Notes: generated from the sequence alone by a model not told the origin. Numbered from the stretch's first letter, positions 24,303 to 34,822 are shown. The stretch: DNA of 64,000 bases from Acidobacteriota bacterium (GCA_019639235.1 JAHBSG010000004.1:1-64000); one strand, 5' to 3'. Numbers and translations are program-made.

Positions 24303-25718
24303 TTACGGGAAGATCCCGAGTTCCATATAGCTGACCGCGACCTTATCGATCGCGTTTACGAAGGCGGCCGTCCGAAGGTCGGTTATCTCATATCTGGCCG
24401 CGGTTTCGCGGAGCTGATGATAGGCCGAGATCATCGTTTCTTCGAGCCCCGAATAGACCAAGTCTGTCTCGTCGGCCCCTCGGGCGGCCATGCTCCGCTC
24501 CTCGGCACTCAGCGGCCGGCCGGTCTCTTTCTCGACCAGCGAAAGTATTCGGTCATATGCTGCCTGCTCGAACCGCTTCTCGATCCGCCCAAAACGCACC
24601 CGCGAAAGATTTTTCAGCCACTCGAAGTACGAGACCGTAACACCGCCCGCATTTATGTAAACATCCGGGACGACGAGGATGCCCTTCTGGTGAAGGATCG
24701 GCTCGGCATCGGAGGTGACCGGGCCGTTCGCCGCCTCGACGATCATCTTCGCATTGATATTACCTGCATTCGCCGATGTGATCTGGTTTTCGAGAGCGGC
24801 CGGGATCAGAATGTCGCACTCGATCTCAAGTCCGGCCTCGCGGGTCGGCAGATCGGCCGCACCTGCAAAGCCGAGGATCGAGCCCGTTTCTTTGCGGTGA
24901 GCCATCAATGCGGGAAGGTCGATGCCGTCCGGCTTATGTATGGCGCCTTCATATTCGGCCACGCCGACCAGCTTTGCTCCGCCCTCTGTAAAAAACTTTG
25001 CCGCGTGGTAACCGACATTGCCGAGGCCCTGGACGACGAAGCTCTTGCCTTCAAGCCCTTTATCGAGCCCGAGCTTCTGCATCTCCTCCGAGCTTTCACA
25101 GATCTCCCGCGTGCCGTAATAGACGCCAAGGCCGGTCGCCTCCGTGCGGCCGCGGATGCCGCCTTGCCCGACGGATTTGCCCGTAACGCAGCCGAGCGCA
25201 TCGATCTGTTCAGGGTGAAAGGCGAGATAGGTATCGGCGATCCATGCCATCTCGCGGGCACCGGTGCCGTAATCCGGAGCCGGAACGTCGAGCGCCGGGC
25301 CGATGAAGTTCTTTTTGATCAGCTCGGCCGTATAGCGGCGGGTGATCCGCTGGAGCTGGTCGGCGTCAAAATCCTTTGCGTTGATCTTGACCGCGCCTTT
25401 CGCACCACCGAAGGGCACATCGACGATGGCACATTTATATGTCATCAGCGTCGCGAGAGCCACAACCTCTTCCTCATTCGCATCGGCCGAATAGCGAATG
25501 CCGCCCTTGACCGGGAGCTTATGGTGGCTATGCTGTGCACGCCAGGCCTGGATCACCTTATAGCCCTCTTCCGTGCGGATCGGGAACTGAAACGAATAAA
25601 GGCTATTGCAAACGCGGATCTGCTCAAGCAAACCCTTTGGGTGCTTGGTCAGCGACGCGGCCTTGTCAAAATAATGGTCAACGCTTGAGAGAAAGCTCTT
25701 TCCCTGATCTGAACTCAT
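24303..25718 (-). CDS. gdhA: Glutamate dehydrogenase (Glu/Leu/Phe/Val dehydrogenase family)
   Basis: Oxidative deamination of glutamate or the reverse reaction. The substrate-lysine motif [17 protein letters not shown] and the [11 protein letters not shown] segment are intact. The NAD(P) fold has [35 protein letters not shown] and the C-terminal helix [12 protein letters not shown]-like region also fit. 471 residues is near the usual 420-450 with a slightly longer N-terminus. Coenzyme preference cannot be fixed by eye. Ends just 5 bp from the convergent phosphohexomutase stop. Confidence 0.92.
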   Translation of the reverse strand: MSSDQGKSFLSSVDHYFDKAASLTKHPKGLLEQIRVCNSLYSFQFPIRTEEGYKVIQAWRAQHSHHKLPVKGGIRYSADANEEEVVALATLMTYKCAIVDVPFGGAKGAVKINAKDFDADQLQRITRRYTAELIKKNFIGPALDVPAPDYGTGAREMAWIADTYLAFHPEQIDALGCVTGKSVGQGGIRGRTEATGLGVYYGTREICESSEEMQKLGLDKGLEGKSFVVQGLGNVGYHAAKFFTEGGAKLVGVAEYEGAIHKPDGIDLPALMAHRKETGSILGFAGAADLPTREAGLEIECDILIPAALENQITSANAGNINAKMIVEAANGPVTSDAEPILHQKGILVVPDVYINAGGVTVSYFEWLKNLSRVRFGRIEKRFEQAAYDRILSLVEKETGRPLSAEERSMAARGADETDLVYSGLEETMISAYHQLRETAARYEITDLRTAAFVNAIDKVAVSYMELGIFP

Positions 25719-25951
25719 CGCAATTTCTCCTTTTCCGGGAATGGTTTAGGAACGGTATTTAAGCACAGGTTCAAGCCTAAGGCTAAACCGGATACTTGAA
25801 AATCAGAAAAACGAGGTTCTCATCAGCACGGTTTCAAATGCTAAACTCTCAACAAGGCCACTCCCGATCGAAAGGTTCTGTTCCGGGATTCTTTTGTATC
25901 GCCTGATCGCCGGCAGGGATGATTGCGGCCGCCGGATATCCTTTCTCGCAC

Positions 25952-27243
25952 ATGATGAACGACACTACTCCACATATTCCCAATCGAGTTGCCATCGTAC
26001 TTCTGCTGGTCGTATTGGGGGGGCAACATATCTTCCGGTCTTGAGCCAGCCGTTCATCGAAGACGATTTTCACAACATTATGCTTGCGAGGGACCACGGT
26101 CCGGTCGGCCGGTGGTTCGGGGCGTTTGATGATGAGGTCAATCGGGTTCGGATGACGACGTGGGTGATGACGTCATTCATCGAATCCGTCTTTGGGCTTT
26201 ACCCGCCTGCTTTCTATGCGTTCTCGATCCTGCTCCACATTCTCAATTGCCTTCTGGTCTATATGCTCGGGGCTTGGCGGTTGATCGGTTACCGAATGAG
26301 TGCCTGGGCGGCGATCTTCTTTGCCGTTTATGAAGGCCACCAGGAAGCCGTGATGTGGTACTCGGCCTGCAATGAACTTTTGCTTTTCGTTTTCGGATTG
26401 CTCGCCTTGAATTGCTGGCTGCGCTTTCTGGAGCTCGGGGCAAGGCGGTGGCTTTGGTTCGCCGGAGCGATCGTCGCCTTTCTTCTCACCCTGCTTTCGA
26501 AGGAGTCTTCCGTCATCATTGTCCCATTGATGGTTCTGCCGCTGCTATCGGGGCGGGCCGACCTTCGCCGATACTTATATTTGCTGCCGTTCGCTGTAAT
26601 TGCCGCTATCTATACGTACTTCATAATCGAGACCCGCCGCAGTTCTTTCCGGTTCTCGGATGGCAGCTTCGACCTCGGGGCACCTTTCTGGATCACTTGG
26701 TCGCGGAGTATGTTCTCGCTGTTTTGGTTCTGGGGCCTTTTGGCGGTCGGCGTTCTCTTGTATTTCCGCGAACACCTCAAGCTGCTGTTCTGGTCGCTCG
26801 TTTGGTGCGGCATCAGCTTCGTGCCTTATATGTTTCTCTTGTATATGACGCGCGTACCGAGCTGGCAAACGTATCTGGCGAGTGCGGGACTCGCATTGAT
26901 CGTCGGAGCGGCGCTTGCACTGCTTTGGACAAAGGTCAGGACGAGACAAGGCACTGCGGCATTTGCGACACTCGTGCTGGTGATGTGCGCAGCGAATATC
27001 GGTTACCTTTGGACAAAGAAGCGCGGGCAGTATCTTGAGCGGGCACGGCCAACCGAACAATTGATCGAAGCCGCAGCCAAGACCGACGGCCCGGTTTACG
27101 TAGAGTGTTTTCCGCGGCCGCAGATAGTCGCCGATTCGGCAGTAGCCGTTGCGCTTAACAAGCCTTTTGGAACGCTGATCTGGAACACGCCTGCGAACAT
27201 GATCCCGGAGAATGCGACGAGAGTGTGCATTAGCGGGAACTAG
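25952..27243 (+). CDS. Membrane glycosyltransferase-like protein, frameshifted at a G7 run
   Basis: Multi-spanning protein (about ten hydrophobic segments) with an early PFIEDDFHNIMLARDHG acidic motif as in GT-C glycosyltransferases that use lipid-linked sugars. The long reading frame starts at a TTG at 25894 with a polar, unlikely N-terminus. In another frame, ATG 25952 gives MMNDTTPHIPNRVAIVLLLV, a good first membrane helix, and stops at 26035 after a run of seven G (26017-26023). One extra G would join the two frames through LGGGATYLP. I list the joined gene. It may be an assembly error, a broken gene or a slippage switch. Confidence 0.65.
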
Positions 27244-27349
27244 CCGGAAACTCACTTCGATCAAGTTGATATCATCCTCGCGTGAACTTCGCGTTGAAAA
27301 AGCAGGACGGTCGAAAAGCGTCCGAACTATTTCAGCGAGGAGTGTATCC

Positions 27350-27838
27350 ATGATGTCAATTTTCATTCGTGTTTTGGTGTTTGCGGCAGTCTTGGTTGTG
27401 GTTCAATCAGCGTTTGGGCAGCCGTCGGCCGTGACGGGTTATTGGAAGAACGGCAGTGTCGGTGCGATCCAATATAAGGATCGGGTCACGGGTTCGACCA
27501 AGCCCGGCCGCGGCAGCCTCTTTACCTACAAATTCAACCACAACGGAACCTACGAGTTCATCGGCTATATGGAGACGACGATGTACAACTGTACAACGAC
27601 GCTCTTTAACCAGATCACCGGGCGGTATACGGTGACCGAAGGCCGGATCGATCTTTCACCGGCAAAAGACCTCTGGAAGAGCACGAACTCCTGCGCCGCC
27701 AGCGGCAACCGGCAGCAGACGAAGACGCCGGTCAAACAGTCTTACGAGTTTCGCATCAGCGAAGACGAATATGGCAACGAGCAGCTTTGCCTTGCCGATG
27801 CGAAAGGCGAGACGTGCTATCGGCGTGAGGAAGAGTAG
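27350..27838 (+). CDS. Secreted protein of unknown function (lipocalin-like fold possible)
   Basis: About 163 residues, start at 27350 or the adjacent ATG at 27353; GAGGAG at 27337-27342 is the ribosome-binding site. Signal peptide MMSIFIRVLVFAAVLVVVQS followed by AFGQPS. Mature protein begins TGYWKNGSVGAIQYKDRVTG and is beta-rich, with four Cys that could pair. The YKFNHNGTYEFIGYMET block is typical of small beta-barrel proteins, but I cannot name a family. The role is unknown. Confidence 0.75.
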   Translation: MMSIFIRVLVFAAVLVVVQSAFGQPSAVTGYWKNGSVGAIQYKDRVTGSTKPGRGSLFTYKFNHNGTYEFIGYMETTMYNCTTTLFNQITGRYTVTEGRIDLSPAKDLWKSTNSCAASGNRQQTKTPVKQSYEFRISEDEYGNEQLCLADAKGETCYRREEE

Positions 27839-27913
27839 CCTCCGGGCAATGTTTGCGAACGGGCGGTCTTGGGGTAATATTTTTAAAACTCACGCTTTCC
27901 CCAAGATCGCCCA

Positions 27914-28561
27914 ATGAAAGAGAAAAATCTCATCCTCGCATTTGCAGTTTTGTTTTTAGCCGCCGGAGCGGTCACCCTCGTCGATGCCCAAACAAAGCCG
28001 GCATATTCCCATTCGGCTCAGAAGGCGTTCATCCCGGCGGACCTCGGAAAGGTTTATCTGGGCATGCCGCTTCGCGACTTTGCAAAGCAGATCGACATCA
28101 CAAAGGCCGAGTCGGATCATCGCTTCAGCTACCTCGAGTTGAACATTCCGTTTGCCAAGGGCAGCATAACCGGCCTCCGCGTCCGGGTCCACGGGCTTAC
28201 CGCCGAGCAGCTCGACGCGATGCATACGGAAGAAACGGTCAAAAAGACAGGTGAAAGCGGCGACGAATACGAGGCGACCGTAAAGCGGCCTCGGGCCGCC
28301 GCAATTCCGGCCGAAGGCGTGGTTTATTCGATGTATATCGAATTCCAGGACGGCTTTGACCTCAAAAGCTGGGCGGAGAAAACCTACGGCAAAGGCGAGG
28401 TGCGGGCGGCGAACGACGAGTACCACTTCTACGACCAGCAATGGGCCAAACGTTCCGGCGACGGCCTCGGCTGGCTCATCCGGGCGTTCTACCTTGGCAA
28501 GGGCAAGAGCCTCCAACTCCTCGGCCGCATCCCCGGAACAGAATGGGACCCCGAGGCCTAG
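27914..28561 (+). CDS. Secreted protein of unknown function
   Basis: 215 residues. Signal peptide MKEKNLILAFAVLFLAAGAV with a cleavage-like DAQT. Mature part contains KVYLGMPLRDFAKQIDITKA, resembling the start of small exported domains of the SmpA/OmlA-like style, but similarity is only in pattern. The rest (FQDGFDLKSWAEKTYGKG and FYDQQWAKRSGDGLGW) is unfamiliar. It follows the preceding secreted protein after 75 bp on the same strand. Confidence 0.72.
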   Translation: MKEKNLILAFAVLFLAAGAVTLVDAQTKPAYSHSAQKAFIPADLGKVYLGMPLRDFAKQIDITKAESDHRFSYLELNIPFAKGSITGLRVRVHGLTAEQLDAMHTEETVKKTGESGDEYEATVKRPRAAAIPAEGVVYSMYIEFQDGFDLKSWAEKTYGKGEVRAANDEYHFYDQQWAKRSGDGLGWLIRAFYLGKGKSLQLLGRIPGTEWDPEA

Positions 28562-28673
28562 CATCGTGTTGTTCGCTTTGTGGACTAGCCAACCAGTTTT
28601 TATTTCCCGCATCAAATCACTGTGTTAGCGTTTTAGCCACAATAAACGAATCTCAATCTCTAATCTCTTCACG

Positions 28674-30836
28674 ATGAAAAGGTTTATTTCACTCTGCCTA
28701 TTGTTGATCACTTTTTCGTACGTGGTCACGGCGAAGTCTGTTTTCTTTCAGACCGGACACACGCACGATATATTGCAGGTTAAGTTTAGCCCGGACGACA
28801 AGCAACTCATTTCGTACTCGGCGGCAGACGGTCGTTTATGCCTATGGGACGTTGGTTCTGGCCGTCTCCTGTGGATGACGAAGACCGGCTTCATACGTAG
28901 AGCGGACGAAAGGATCAACCTCAAAGAGTTTTACTGGGGTCAGGATCGTAGATCGATCCTCACAAGAAGCGAAAACGGAACTTTTCAGGTGTGGGACATT
29001 GGAACAGGAAAGATTCAGGCACTTGAGGATTCTAAACCGAGTATACCGCTCCAAGTTTCAAACAGAGAAAAGGTCGCCCATACAAAAGACGGTGACAAGA
29101 TCACCCTCGCGGATACGGGAGTGACTGGTCGAAGGCAGATTGAGCGATTTGGAAACAACTCGGCTTACGATGTGAGCAACGATGGATCAATGATCGCTGA
29201 AGGTGGCAGCTGGGGCGACGCATCAATCAGGATAACCGAGGTCAGAACGGGAAGGTCATGGTGGCTTGACGGCCATCCGAGCGTTGTCGGCGGCATCGCT
29301 TTTAGTGCGGACGGGCGATCCTTGGCGGTCGGTGGAAGTGACAAGGTTATTTATATCTTTGATGTCGCGAGGCGTGAGCTTACCGCCCGCTTGAACGGGA
29401 GCACGAGGCCCGTGAAATCACTAGTGTTCAGCCCCGATGGTCACACGTTGATCTCAACTGAAAAGTTTGGGGCTGCCAGAGTCTGGGGTTTAAAGGAAGG
29501 CAGACCGATCATTGAGGTGAAGGCGGAGAGCAGCCTTGGTTTTGAGAACGTTTCCTATTCGCCGGATGGAAAGTACTTTTTACTGAAGACCGATAGTACC
29601 GAGATCCAACTCTGGGACGCCGCAAAGCTCGAAGTAGCCCACCGCTTCAGAACTAAAGAGAAATTTGCAGAGTCAAGCGGTGGTATGACGTTTGGCTACG
29701 ATGCAGTTCCGGTTTCGTCCGCGGCGTTCAGCAATGACGGAAAAAGAATCGTGGCAGCTTACGATGACGGCACCATACGTGTTTGGGGCATACAAGAACG
29801 AGCGCAACTAAAGAAATTTAAGGCATGCGAAAACGTTACCATGGCGGCATACAGCCGAGATGGTCGGAAGATCCTTGCATACTGCAATAAGGCTGACAAT
29901 GAGCGAATCGCACTTTTCGATTCGAGTAGTGGGCGCGAGGTCTTTCGGTTTAATGAAAAGGTGACCGGATCGATCAAGAGTATTTCGATGAGCCCGGATG
30001 GGAAACACTTCGGGACATCTGACATAGTCGGTGACGTTTATCTATGGGAGTTGAACAGTCCGAAGCCGGTTCGTGAGTTCAACATCGGTTTTTCGGGCGA
30101 TGACGCGATCGCCTTCAGTCCTGACGGGATACTGATGGCAGTCGGTGGAAGAAATCAAAATCTCTTTCTATTCAATACGAGGACCGGCGAAAAACTTTGG
30201 CAGTTGATTCCCTCGTACCAACCGGGCGAACTGGAAACAAGACTGGACGAAGAAAGTAAAAAGCGCCGGACCGCTTTATTTAGGTTAGAAACTGATCGCG
30301 ACCGAGAGGCTGCGATCGAGACGGAGAAGTATCGATCTCAGGTGTATATCACATTTTCCCACTTTGGCGACATGGGTGACCCCGGTGAGAAGCGAATAAT
30401 CGAGTCGAACGATATGAGGGAAAGCGTAGTGAAAAAGCTGGAGACGGAGTCGAACGCTGTTTGGCTGCGTCTGCACAACGATTCTCCGCTGCCCATCAAG
30501 ATTCCGACGCAAAGTATGTATCTGCCGAACAAGGATTGCTTTTTTGAGTTTCCAGGTGGCAGTAAGGTTCTTGGTTTGTGCGACGATCGTGAGATTTACG
30601 TCTGGCATGGACTGCAGGACAAAGATCGAAAGTGGATCCCGTTCGGGTTTGATTTCGGCTCCAGCTCTTTACTATTGCCCAAAACTTCGGTCGTCTTCCC
30701 CGTTCCGCGTTCGGTCCTGAAAGGCGGAAACTCTATAGTGTTTGATTACACGTTCCTGAATGTGGGTTTGAATGAAAAGGTCAGCGACTACGGGCCTGAA
30801 ATGACCTTAAGGTTTCAGGACTCGGACTTGCCGTGA
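28674..30836 (+). CDS. Exported WD40-repeat protein
   Basis: 720 residues. A signal peptide (MKRFISLCLLLITFSYVVTA) precedes at least ten WD40 blades, each with the pattern of a GH and a WD pair, for example LQVKFSPDDKQLISYSAADG then LCLWDVGSG, and VAFSPDGILMAVGGRNQN then LFLFNTRTG. Blades span roughly residues 30-510. The C-terminal 200 residues (IESNDMRESVVKKLETESNA, YGPEMTLRF) lack blades and contain a long charged helix and a strand-rich tail. WD40 proteins serve as scaffolds; the partner is unknown. Its codon use looks less GC-rich than neighbours. Confidence 0.85.
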   Translation: MKRFISLCLLLITFSYVVTAKSVFFQTGHTHDILQVKFSPDDKQLISYSAADGRLCLWDVGSGRLLWMTKTGFIRRADERINLKEFYWGQDRRSILTRSENGTFQVWDIGTGKIQALEDSKPSIPLQVSNREKVAHTKDGDKITLADTGVTGRRQIERFGNNSAYDVSNDGSMIAEGGSWGDASIRITEVRTGRSWWLDGHPSVVGGIAFSADGRSLAVGGSDKVIYIFDVARRELTARLNGSTRPVKSLVFSPDGHTLISTEKFGAARVWGLKEGRPIIEVKAESSLGFENVSYSPDGKYFLLKTDSTEIQLWDAAKLEVAHRFRTKEKFAESSGGMTFGYDAVPVSSAAFSNDGKRIVAAYDDGTIRVWGIQERAQLKKFKACENVTMAAYSRDGRKILAYCNKADNERIALFDSSSGREVFRFNEKVTGSIKSISMSPDGKHFGTSDIVGDVYLWELNSPKPVREFNIGFSGDDAIAFSPDGILMAVGGRNQNLFLFNTRTGEKLWQLIPSYQPGELETRLDEESKKRRTALFRLETDRDREAAIETEKYRSQVYITFSHFGDMGDPGEKRIIESNDMRESVVKKLETESNAVWLRLHNDSPLPIKIPTQSMYLPNKDCFFEFPGGSKVLGLCDDREIYVWHGLQDKDRKWIPFGFDFGSSSLLLPKTSVVFPVPRSVLKGGNSIVFDYTFLNVGLNEKVSDYGPEMTLRFQDSDLP

Positions 30837-30895
30837 AGGCAGTCGGCAAACAGTCGCTTTAAGACTACCACCGCGTCTCTATTCACCGCGAAACT

Positions 30896-30961
30896 TTAGC
30901 TCTCGTTGACCTGTAGAACTGCTAGGAAGGCCTCTTGCGGGATCTCAATGCGGGCGGCTTT
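30896..30961 (-). pseudogene. Remnant of the lepA 3' end (last 22 codons)
   Basis: The minus strand reads [20 protein letters not shown], Ser, stop, which matches the LepA tail ([20 protein letters not shown], Glu, Ser, stop) at 32925-32990. By hand alignment 53 of 66 bases agree, offset 2029, same orientation, with a 20-bp identical core (30927-30946 and 32956-32975). Many differences are third-position changes, so both copies evolved as coding sequence. Homology begins in the stop codon of the secreted protein upstream. It looks like the displaced original end of lepA after an insertion. Confidence 0.8.
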
Positions 30962-31839
30962 TATTTTATCGTGACGATCTTAGTGACCGGCTGACCGCAG
31001 AAACCGCATCCATCGTCCACGGCTGCGGTGATCTTATAGGTTCCGGGCGGGACGCCGGTCAGATCCCAAACAACCTTCGCACCGGTGCCAATGATCCGTC
31101 CGGCGGAGACCACATAATCGTAAATGAGATGATCATTCTCAGGGTCGTGGGCTATGGTCGTTATCTTTATCTGTTTTGGTGTGAGTGCAGTTATGAGGTC
31201 GCGTTCAAGTTCAAGCACAGTAACATTTGCAGGCCCGTTCCGGAAGAAATCGGTTCCGGTTCGATCTTCAAGTTTCGTATTCCCGAACCAGCTCTCTAAC
31301 GTTACAAACTCTCGGGCTTTTTCGAATCCGCAAGGCTTGGCTTCAGAGGTAGTGGACGGAAATAGAATTACTTCCTCAACCTCGTCAGCCAAGATTTGAA
31401 CAGCTAGACCAAGTTTCTTGTCGTGATAGATGAAACTCGAGTCACTAAACTGGTACATCTGCTCTTTCGTAAATTTTGAAAGTTCAAATCCCAATTGCCC
31501 GATAGTCCTTTCAACCGACGAAGCTATTTCGATCCTAACGGCTTTGCCTTTCTCTGCCTGAAAAATCTCGTCTTCGTCCTCGTCACATTCCCCGGTCGAA
31601 AAATAGACAGTAATGTCCAGGTCTCCGAAGGTGAACTCATCGCGGTTGTCGTACGATCCGTCAATCGTGAAATCGAAGAATGTGTCTCTTACAGCGATGC
31701 GGTCCGCTTCCAAAAGCTTGACGGTCAGTGCCCGCTCAATCACATCACCCATCGACTGCGAATACACACCAACGCCGGAAACTGCCACAAAAACAGCCAT
31801 CAATAAAACTGCTCGTAATGCTTTGCTGTTCAAGTTCAT
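30961..31839 (-). CDS. Secreted protein with C-terminal PKD/Ig-like domain
   Basis: About 292 residues from ATG 31839 (MNLNSKALRAVLLMAVFVAV), a signal peptide ending VYSQS. The C-terminal 60 residues (HDPENDHLIYDYVVSAGRII, ...WDLTGVPPGTYKITAAVDDG, CGFCGQPVTKIVTIK) follow the PKD-like pattern seen in acidobacterial secreted proteins, with four Cys that could form two disulphides. The N-terminal region is unlike anything I know. It lies between the lepA remnant and the DUF1016 gene, within the inserted 2-kb unit; its stop overlaps the remnant. Confidence 0.75.
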   Translation of the reverse strand: MNLNSKALRAVLLMAVFVAVSGVGVYSQSMGDVIERALTVKLLEADRIAVRDTFFDFTIDGSYDNRDEFTFGDLDITVYFSTGECDEDEDEIFQAEKGKAVRIEIASSVERTIGQLGFELSKFTKEQMYQFSDSSFIYHDKKLGLAVQILADEVEEVILFPSTTSEAKPCGFEKAREFVTLESWFGNTKLEDRTGTDFFRNGPANVTVLELERDLITALTPKQIKITTIAHDPENDHLIYDYVVSAGRIIGTGAKVVWDLTGVPPGTYKITAAVDDGCGFCGQPVTKIVTIK

Positions 31840-31901
31840 AGAGGCGAGGTGAGACATCAACGTAAACGTATTCGGCGGGTAGCATGCTTGCTATTAAGCG
31901 T

Positions 31902-32918
31902 CTATGTCAATGCTTCGATCTCGGCGGCTTCTTCCAAGGTGCTAGTAAATTCTTTCAGCTTTGCGGCCAGCAATTTTTTGTCGGGCAGCTTGGTTTGGTA
32001 GTCTGCGATCATTGCCGGCGACATATTTCTTGCCAGCGCATATTCGACGACCGTTTCATCTTTGTCTCGGCAAAGTAGAACTCCTATGCTAGGGTTCTCA
32101 CTTTCTTTCTTCACATCTCGGTCGAGTGCTTCCAGATAAAAATTCAGCTTTCCTATGAATTCTGGTCGAAACTTATCTGTTTTTAGCTCAAACAATACGA
32201 GGCATCGTAACTCGCGATGATAAAACAACAGATCGGCAAAGAAATCGCTATTGCCAACTTGTAGTCGATATTCATCTCCGACAAATAGAAAATCCTTGCC
32301 GAGCTCGAGAATAAAGCCACGAAGTTGGGCGATCAATGCCCGCTGAAGGTCGCCCTCGCTATGAGGCTCCGGCAAGTTTAGAAATTCGAAGACGTAGCTG
32401 TCGCGAAACGCCCCATCGATCGCCGGATGTAATTCTCTCAACAGTGGTGAGAGTTTTTGATTTCCGATAAGTGTTCGTTCGAAAACAGATGCCGAGATCT
32501 GGCGGTCGAGTTCGCGTTTGCTGTAACCCTCCTTAGCGCAAAGTTTTAGATAGAACTCCCGTTCTTCCACAGTTCGACATCGGTTCAAAATTATCAGGTT
32601 ATGCGTCCAGCTAATTTCTCTCACCAGCGGTGAGAGTTTTGGTTCATCGCGATATGTCTCGTAAAACTGACGCATTCGCCAAAGGTTCTTGTCTGAAAAC
32701 CCTCTGGTTCCCGGTTCCGTCTTCGCAATAAACTCTGCTAGGTTTGTTACTACGGCGTCGCCCCAACTTCCACTAGCTATTTGCTTGCTAACGTACTCGC
32801 CAATGTTCCAATAAAGGTCTATCAGGTGCGTATTTACCGCACGTAGTGCTTTCCTTCGCGACTCGCGAATCAGATCGACAATAGCCAGGAAGTCGGGTTG
32901 CTGGGCAAGCTCAGGCAT
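31902..32918 (-). CDS. DUF1016 (YhcG-like) PD-(D/E)xK nuclease domain protein
   Basis: 338 residues. The N-terminal part matches the YhcG helical domain (NTHLIDLYWNIGEYVSKQIA, RGFSDKNLWRMRQFYETY). The C-terminal part holds a PD-(D/E)xK core: SDFFADLLFYHRELRCLVLF then ELKTDKF, giving Asp then Glu-x-Lys. The family is associated with defence and RNA/DNA cleavage in other bacteria, but the exact substrate is not known. It starts 6 bp after the lepA stop and precedes the PKD-like gene on the same strand. This is the main cargo of the unit inserted behind lepA. Confidence 0.9.
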   Translation of the reverse strand: MPELAQQPDFLAIVDLIRESRRKALRAVNTHLIDLYWNIGEYVSKQIASGSWGDAVVTNLAEFIAKTEPGTRGFSDKNLWRMRQFYETYRDEPKLSPLVREISWTHNLIILNRCRTVEEREFYLKLCAKEGYSKRELDRQISASVFERTLIGNQKLSPLLRELHPAIDGAFRDSYVFEFLNLPEPHSEGDLQRALIAQLRGFILELGKDFLFVGDEYRLQVGNSDFFADLLFYHRELRCLVLFELKTDKFRPEFIGKLNFYLEALDRDVKKESENPSIGVLLCRDKDETVVEYALARNMSPAMIADYQTKLPDKKLLAAKLKEFTSTLEEAAEIEALT

Positions 32919-32924
32919 AAGGAA

Positions 32925-34727
32925 TCAGCTTTCGTTTACCTTAAGAACAGCGAGAAAGGCCTCTTGCGGGATCTCGACGCGGCCGACCTTTTTCATTCGG
33001 CGTTTGCCTTCTTTCTGTTTTTCAAGGAGCTTGCGTTTGCGCGAGATGTCTCCGCCGTAACATTTGGCGATGACGTTCTTGCCCATTGCTTTGACGGTCT
33101 CGCGGGCGATCACCTTGTTGCCGATGGCCGCCTGGATCGGCACCTCAAAGAGCTGCCGAGGGATGAGTTCCTTCATCTTTGCGGTCAGCAGCCGGCCCTT
33201 TGACTGCGCCGTTTCCGAGTGGAGAATGAGCGAAAGGGCATCGACCGGTTCGCCGGAGACGAGGATGTCGAGCTTTACGAGCTTTGATTCCTGATAGCCC
33301 GATAGATGGTAGTCGAGCGAAGCGTACCCGCGCGAGACACTCTTTAGCCGATCGTAGAAATCGAGCACTATCTCATTGAGCGGCAGTTCATAGACCAGCA
33401 TCACGCGGTCTTTCGTAACGTACTCAAATTTTTTCTGCACGCCGCGTTTTTCATCAAGCAGCGGAAGTATGCCGCCGAGGAACGAATCGTTGGTCAGGAT
33501 CGTCGCCTCGATAAATGGCTCTTCGATCTTGGCGATTCGCCCGGTGTCCGGCATTTGCGAGGGGCTATCGATCTCGTGGACCTCGCCGTCGGTCGTCGTT
33601 ACGCGATAGCGGACGCCCGGGGCCGTTGTGATCAGGTCGAGGTTGAACTCGCGTTCGAGCCTTTCTTGAATGATCTCCATATGGAGCAGGCCAAGAAAGC
33701 CGCAGCGGAAGCCGAAGCCGAGTGCGGTCGAGGACTCAGGCTCGTAAAAGAACGAAGCGTCGTTCAGCCGAAGCTTGTCCATCGCGTCGCGAAGGTCTTC
33801 GTACTGCGCCGAATCGGTCGGGTAAAGCCCGGCAAAGACCATCGGCTTCACTTCTTGAAAACCCGGAAACGGGGCGTTCGTGGGCTTTGCCGCCTCGGTT
33901 ATCGTGTCGCCGATCTGCACGTCGGCGACCGTCTTGATCGAGGCGGTGATGAAACCGACCTCGCCCGGCCCGAGCTCGCCGATCGGTGTCGCTTTCGGCC
34001 GGTTTACGCCAACTGTTTCGACCAAATATTCACGACCGGTGTTGAAGAATTTGATCTTCGTGCCTTTCCTGATCGTGCCGTCGATCACGCGGAAAAGGAC
34101 GATCACACCACGGTAGCTGTCGTACCAACTGTCGAAGATGAGAGCCTTGAGCGGGGCATTTCGGTCACCCTTCGGCGGCGGAATCTTCTCGATTATCGCT
34201 TCGAGCACGTCCTCAACGCCGATGCCGGTCTTTGCCGAGGTGAGAACCGCCTCGCTTGCATCAAGCCCGACGATGTTCTCGATCTGCTCTTTGATCCGGT
34301 CGGGCTCAGCCGAGGGCAGGTCGATCTTGTTGAGCACGGGAACGAGCTCAAGGTCGTTCTCGATCGCAAGATATGTGTTCGCAAGCGTTTGAGCCTCTAC
34401 GCCCTGAGAGGCATCGACAACAAGCAGTGCGCCTTCGCAGGCCGAAAGCGACCGCGAGACCTCATATGAGAAATCGACGTGGCCGGGCGTGTCGATCAGG
34501 TTGAGCACGTATTGCTTTCCGTCGCGTGCCTTGTAGTCGAGCCGGACGGCGTGTGCCTTGATCGTGATGCCGCGTTCGCGCTCAAGGTCCATATCGTCCA
34601 AGAGCTGGTCTTCCATCTCGCGCTCGGCGACCGCGCCCGTAAGCTGGAGAATGCGGTCGGCCAGGGTCGATTTGCCGTGGTCGATGTGTGCGATGATCGA
34701 AAAATTTCTGATCGAACCGAGTTCCAT
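32925..34727 (-). CDS. lepA: Elongation factor 4 (LepA)
   Basis: Ribosomal back-translocation GTPase. G motifs: AHIDHGKST (G1), DTPGHVDF (G3), NKIDLPSA (G4). The C-terminal region has LepA-specific [20 protein letters not shown] and ends [20 protein letters not shown], the family tail. The start at 34727 (MELGSIRNF) removes nine unlikely codons. Length of 600 residues is standard. The tail is duplicated at 30896-30961. The following DUF1016 gene begins 6 bp away, so the native end of lepA may have been replaced by an insertion that kept the frame. Confidence 0.97.
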   Translation of the reverse strand: MELGSIRNFSIIAHIDHGKSTLADRILQLTGAVAEREMEDQLLDDMDLERERGITIKAHAVRLDYKARDGKQYVLNLIDTPGHVDFSYEVSRSLSACEGALLVVDASQGVEAQTLANTYLAIENDLELVPVLNKIDLPSAEPDRIKEQIENIVGLDASEAVLTSAKTGIGVEDVLEAIIEKIPPPKGDRNAPLKALIFDSWYDSYRGVIVLFRVIDGTIRKGTKIKFFNTGREYLVETVGVNRPKATPIGELGPGEVGFITASIKTVADVQIGDTITEAAKPTNAPFPGFQEVKPMVFAGLYPTDSAQYEDLRDAMDKLRLNDASFFYEPESSTALGFGFRCGFLGLLHMEIIQERLEREFNLDLITTAPGVRYRVTTTDGEVHEIDSPSQMPDTGRIAKIEEPFIEATILTNDSFLGGILPLLDEKRGVQKKFEYVTKDRVMLVYELPLNEIVLDFYDRLKSVSRGYASLDYHLSGYQESKLVKLDILVSGEPVDALSLILHSETAQSKGRLLTAKMKELIPRQLFEVPIQAAIGNKVIARETVKAMGKNVIAKCYGGDISRKRKLLEKQKEGKRRMKKVGRVEIPQEAFLAVLKVNES

Positions 34728-34822
34728 ATAAAACCGAAACGAAAAGTGTATCAAATGGCCAAACCGGGTGCATTCCGCCGGCGCATATACCTGCTAATAC
34801 CGCCCGGACGGGAAAAATTTCA

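Noticed and set aside
24417-25688. 423-codon plus-strand frame across gdhA
   Set aside because: Long antisense frames are expected in GC-rich DNA. The minus strand has clear glutamate dehydrogenase motifs.
27212-27349. 46-codon extension of the secreted protein at 27350
   Set aside because: A clear ribosome-binding site and signal peptide place the start at 27350.
33555-34469. 304-codon plus-strand frame across lepA
   Set aside because: Antisense to the conserved GTPase; no domain content.
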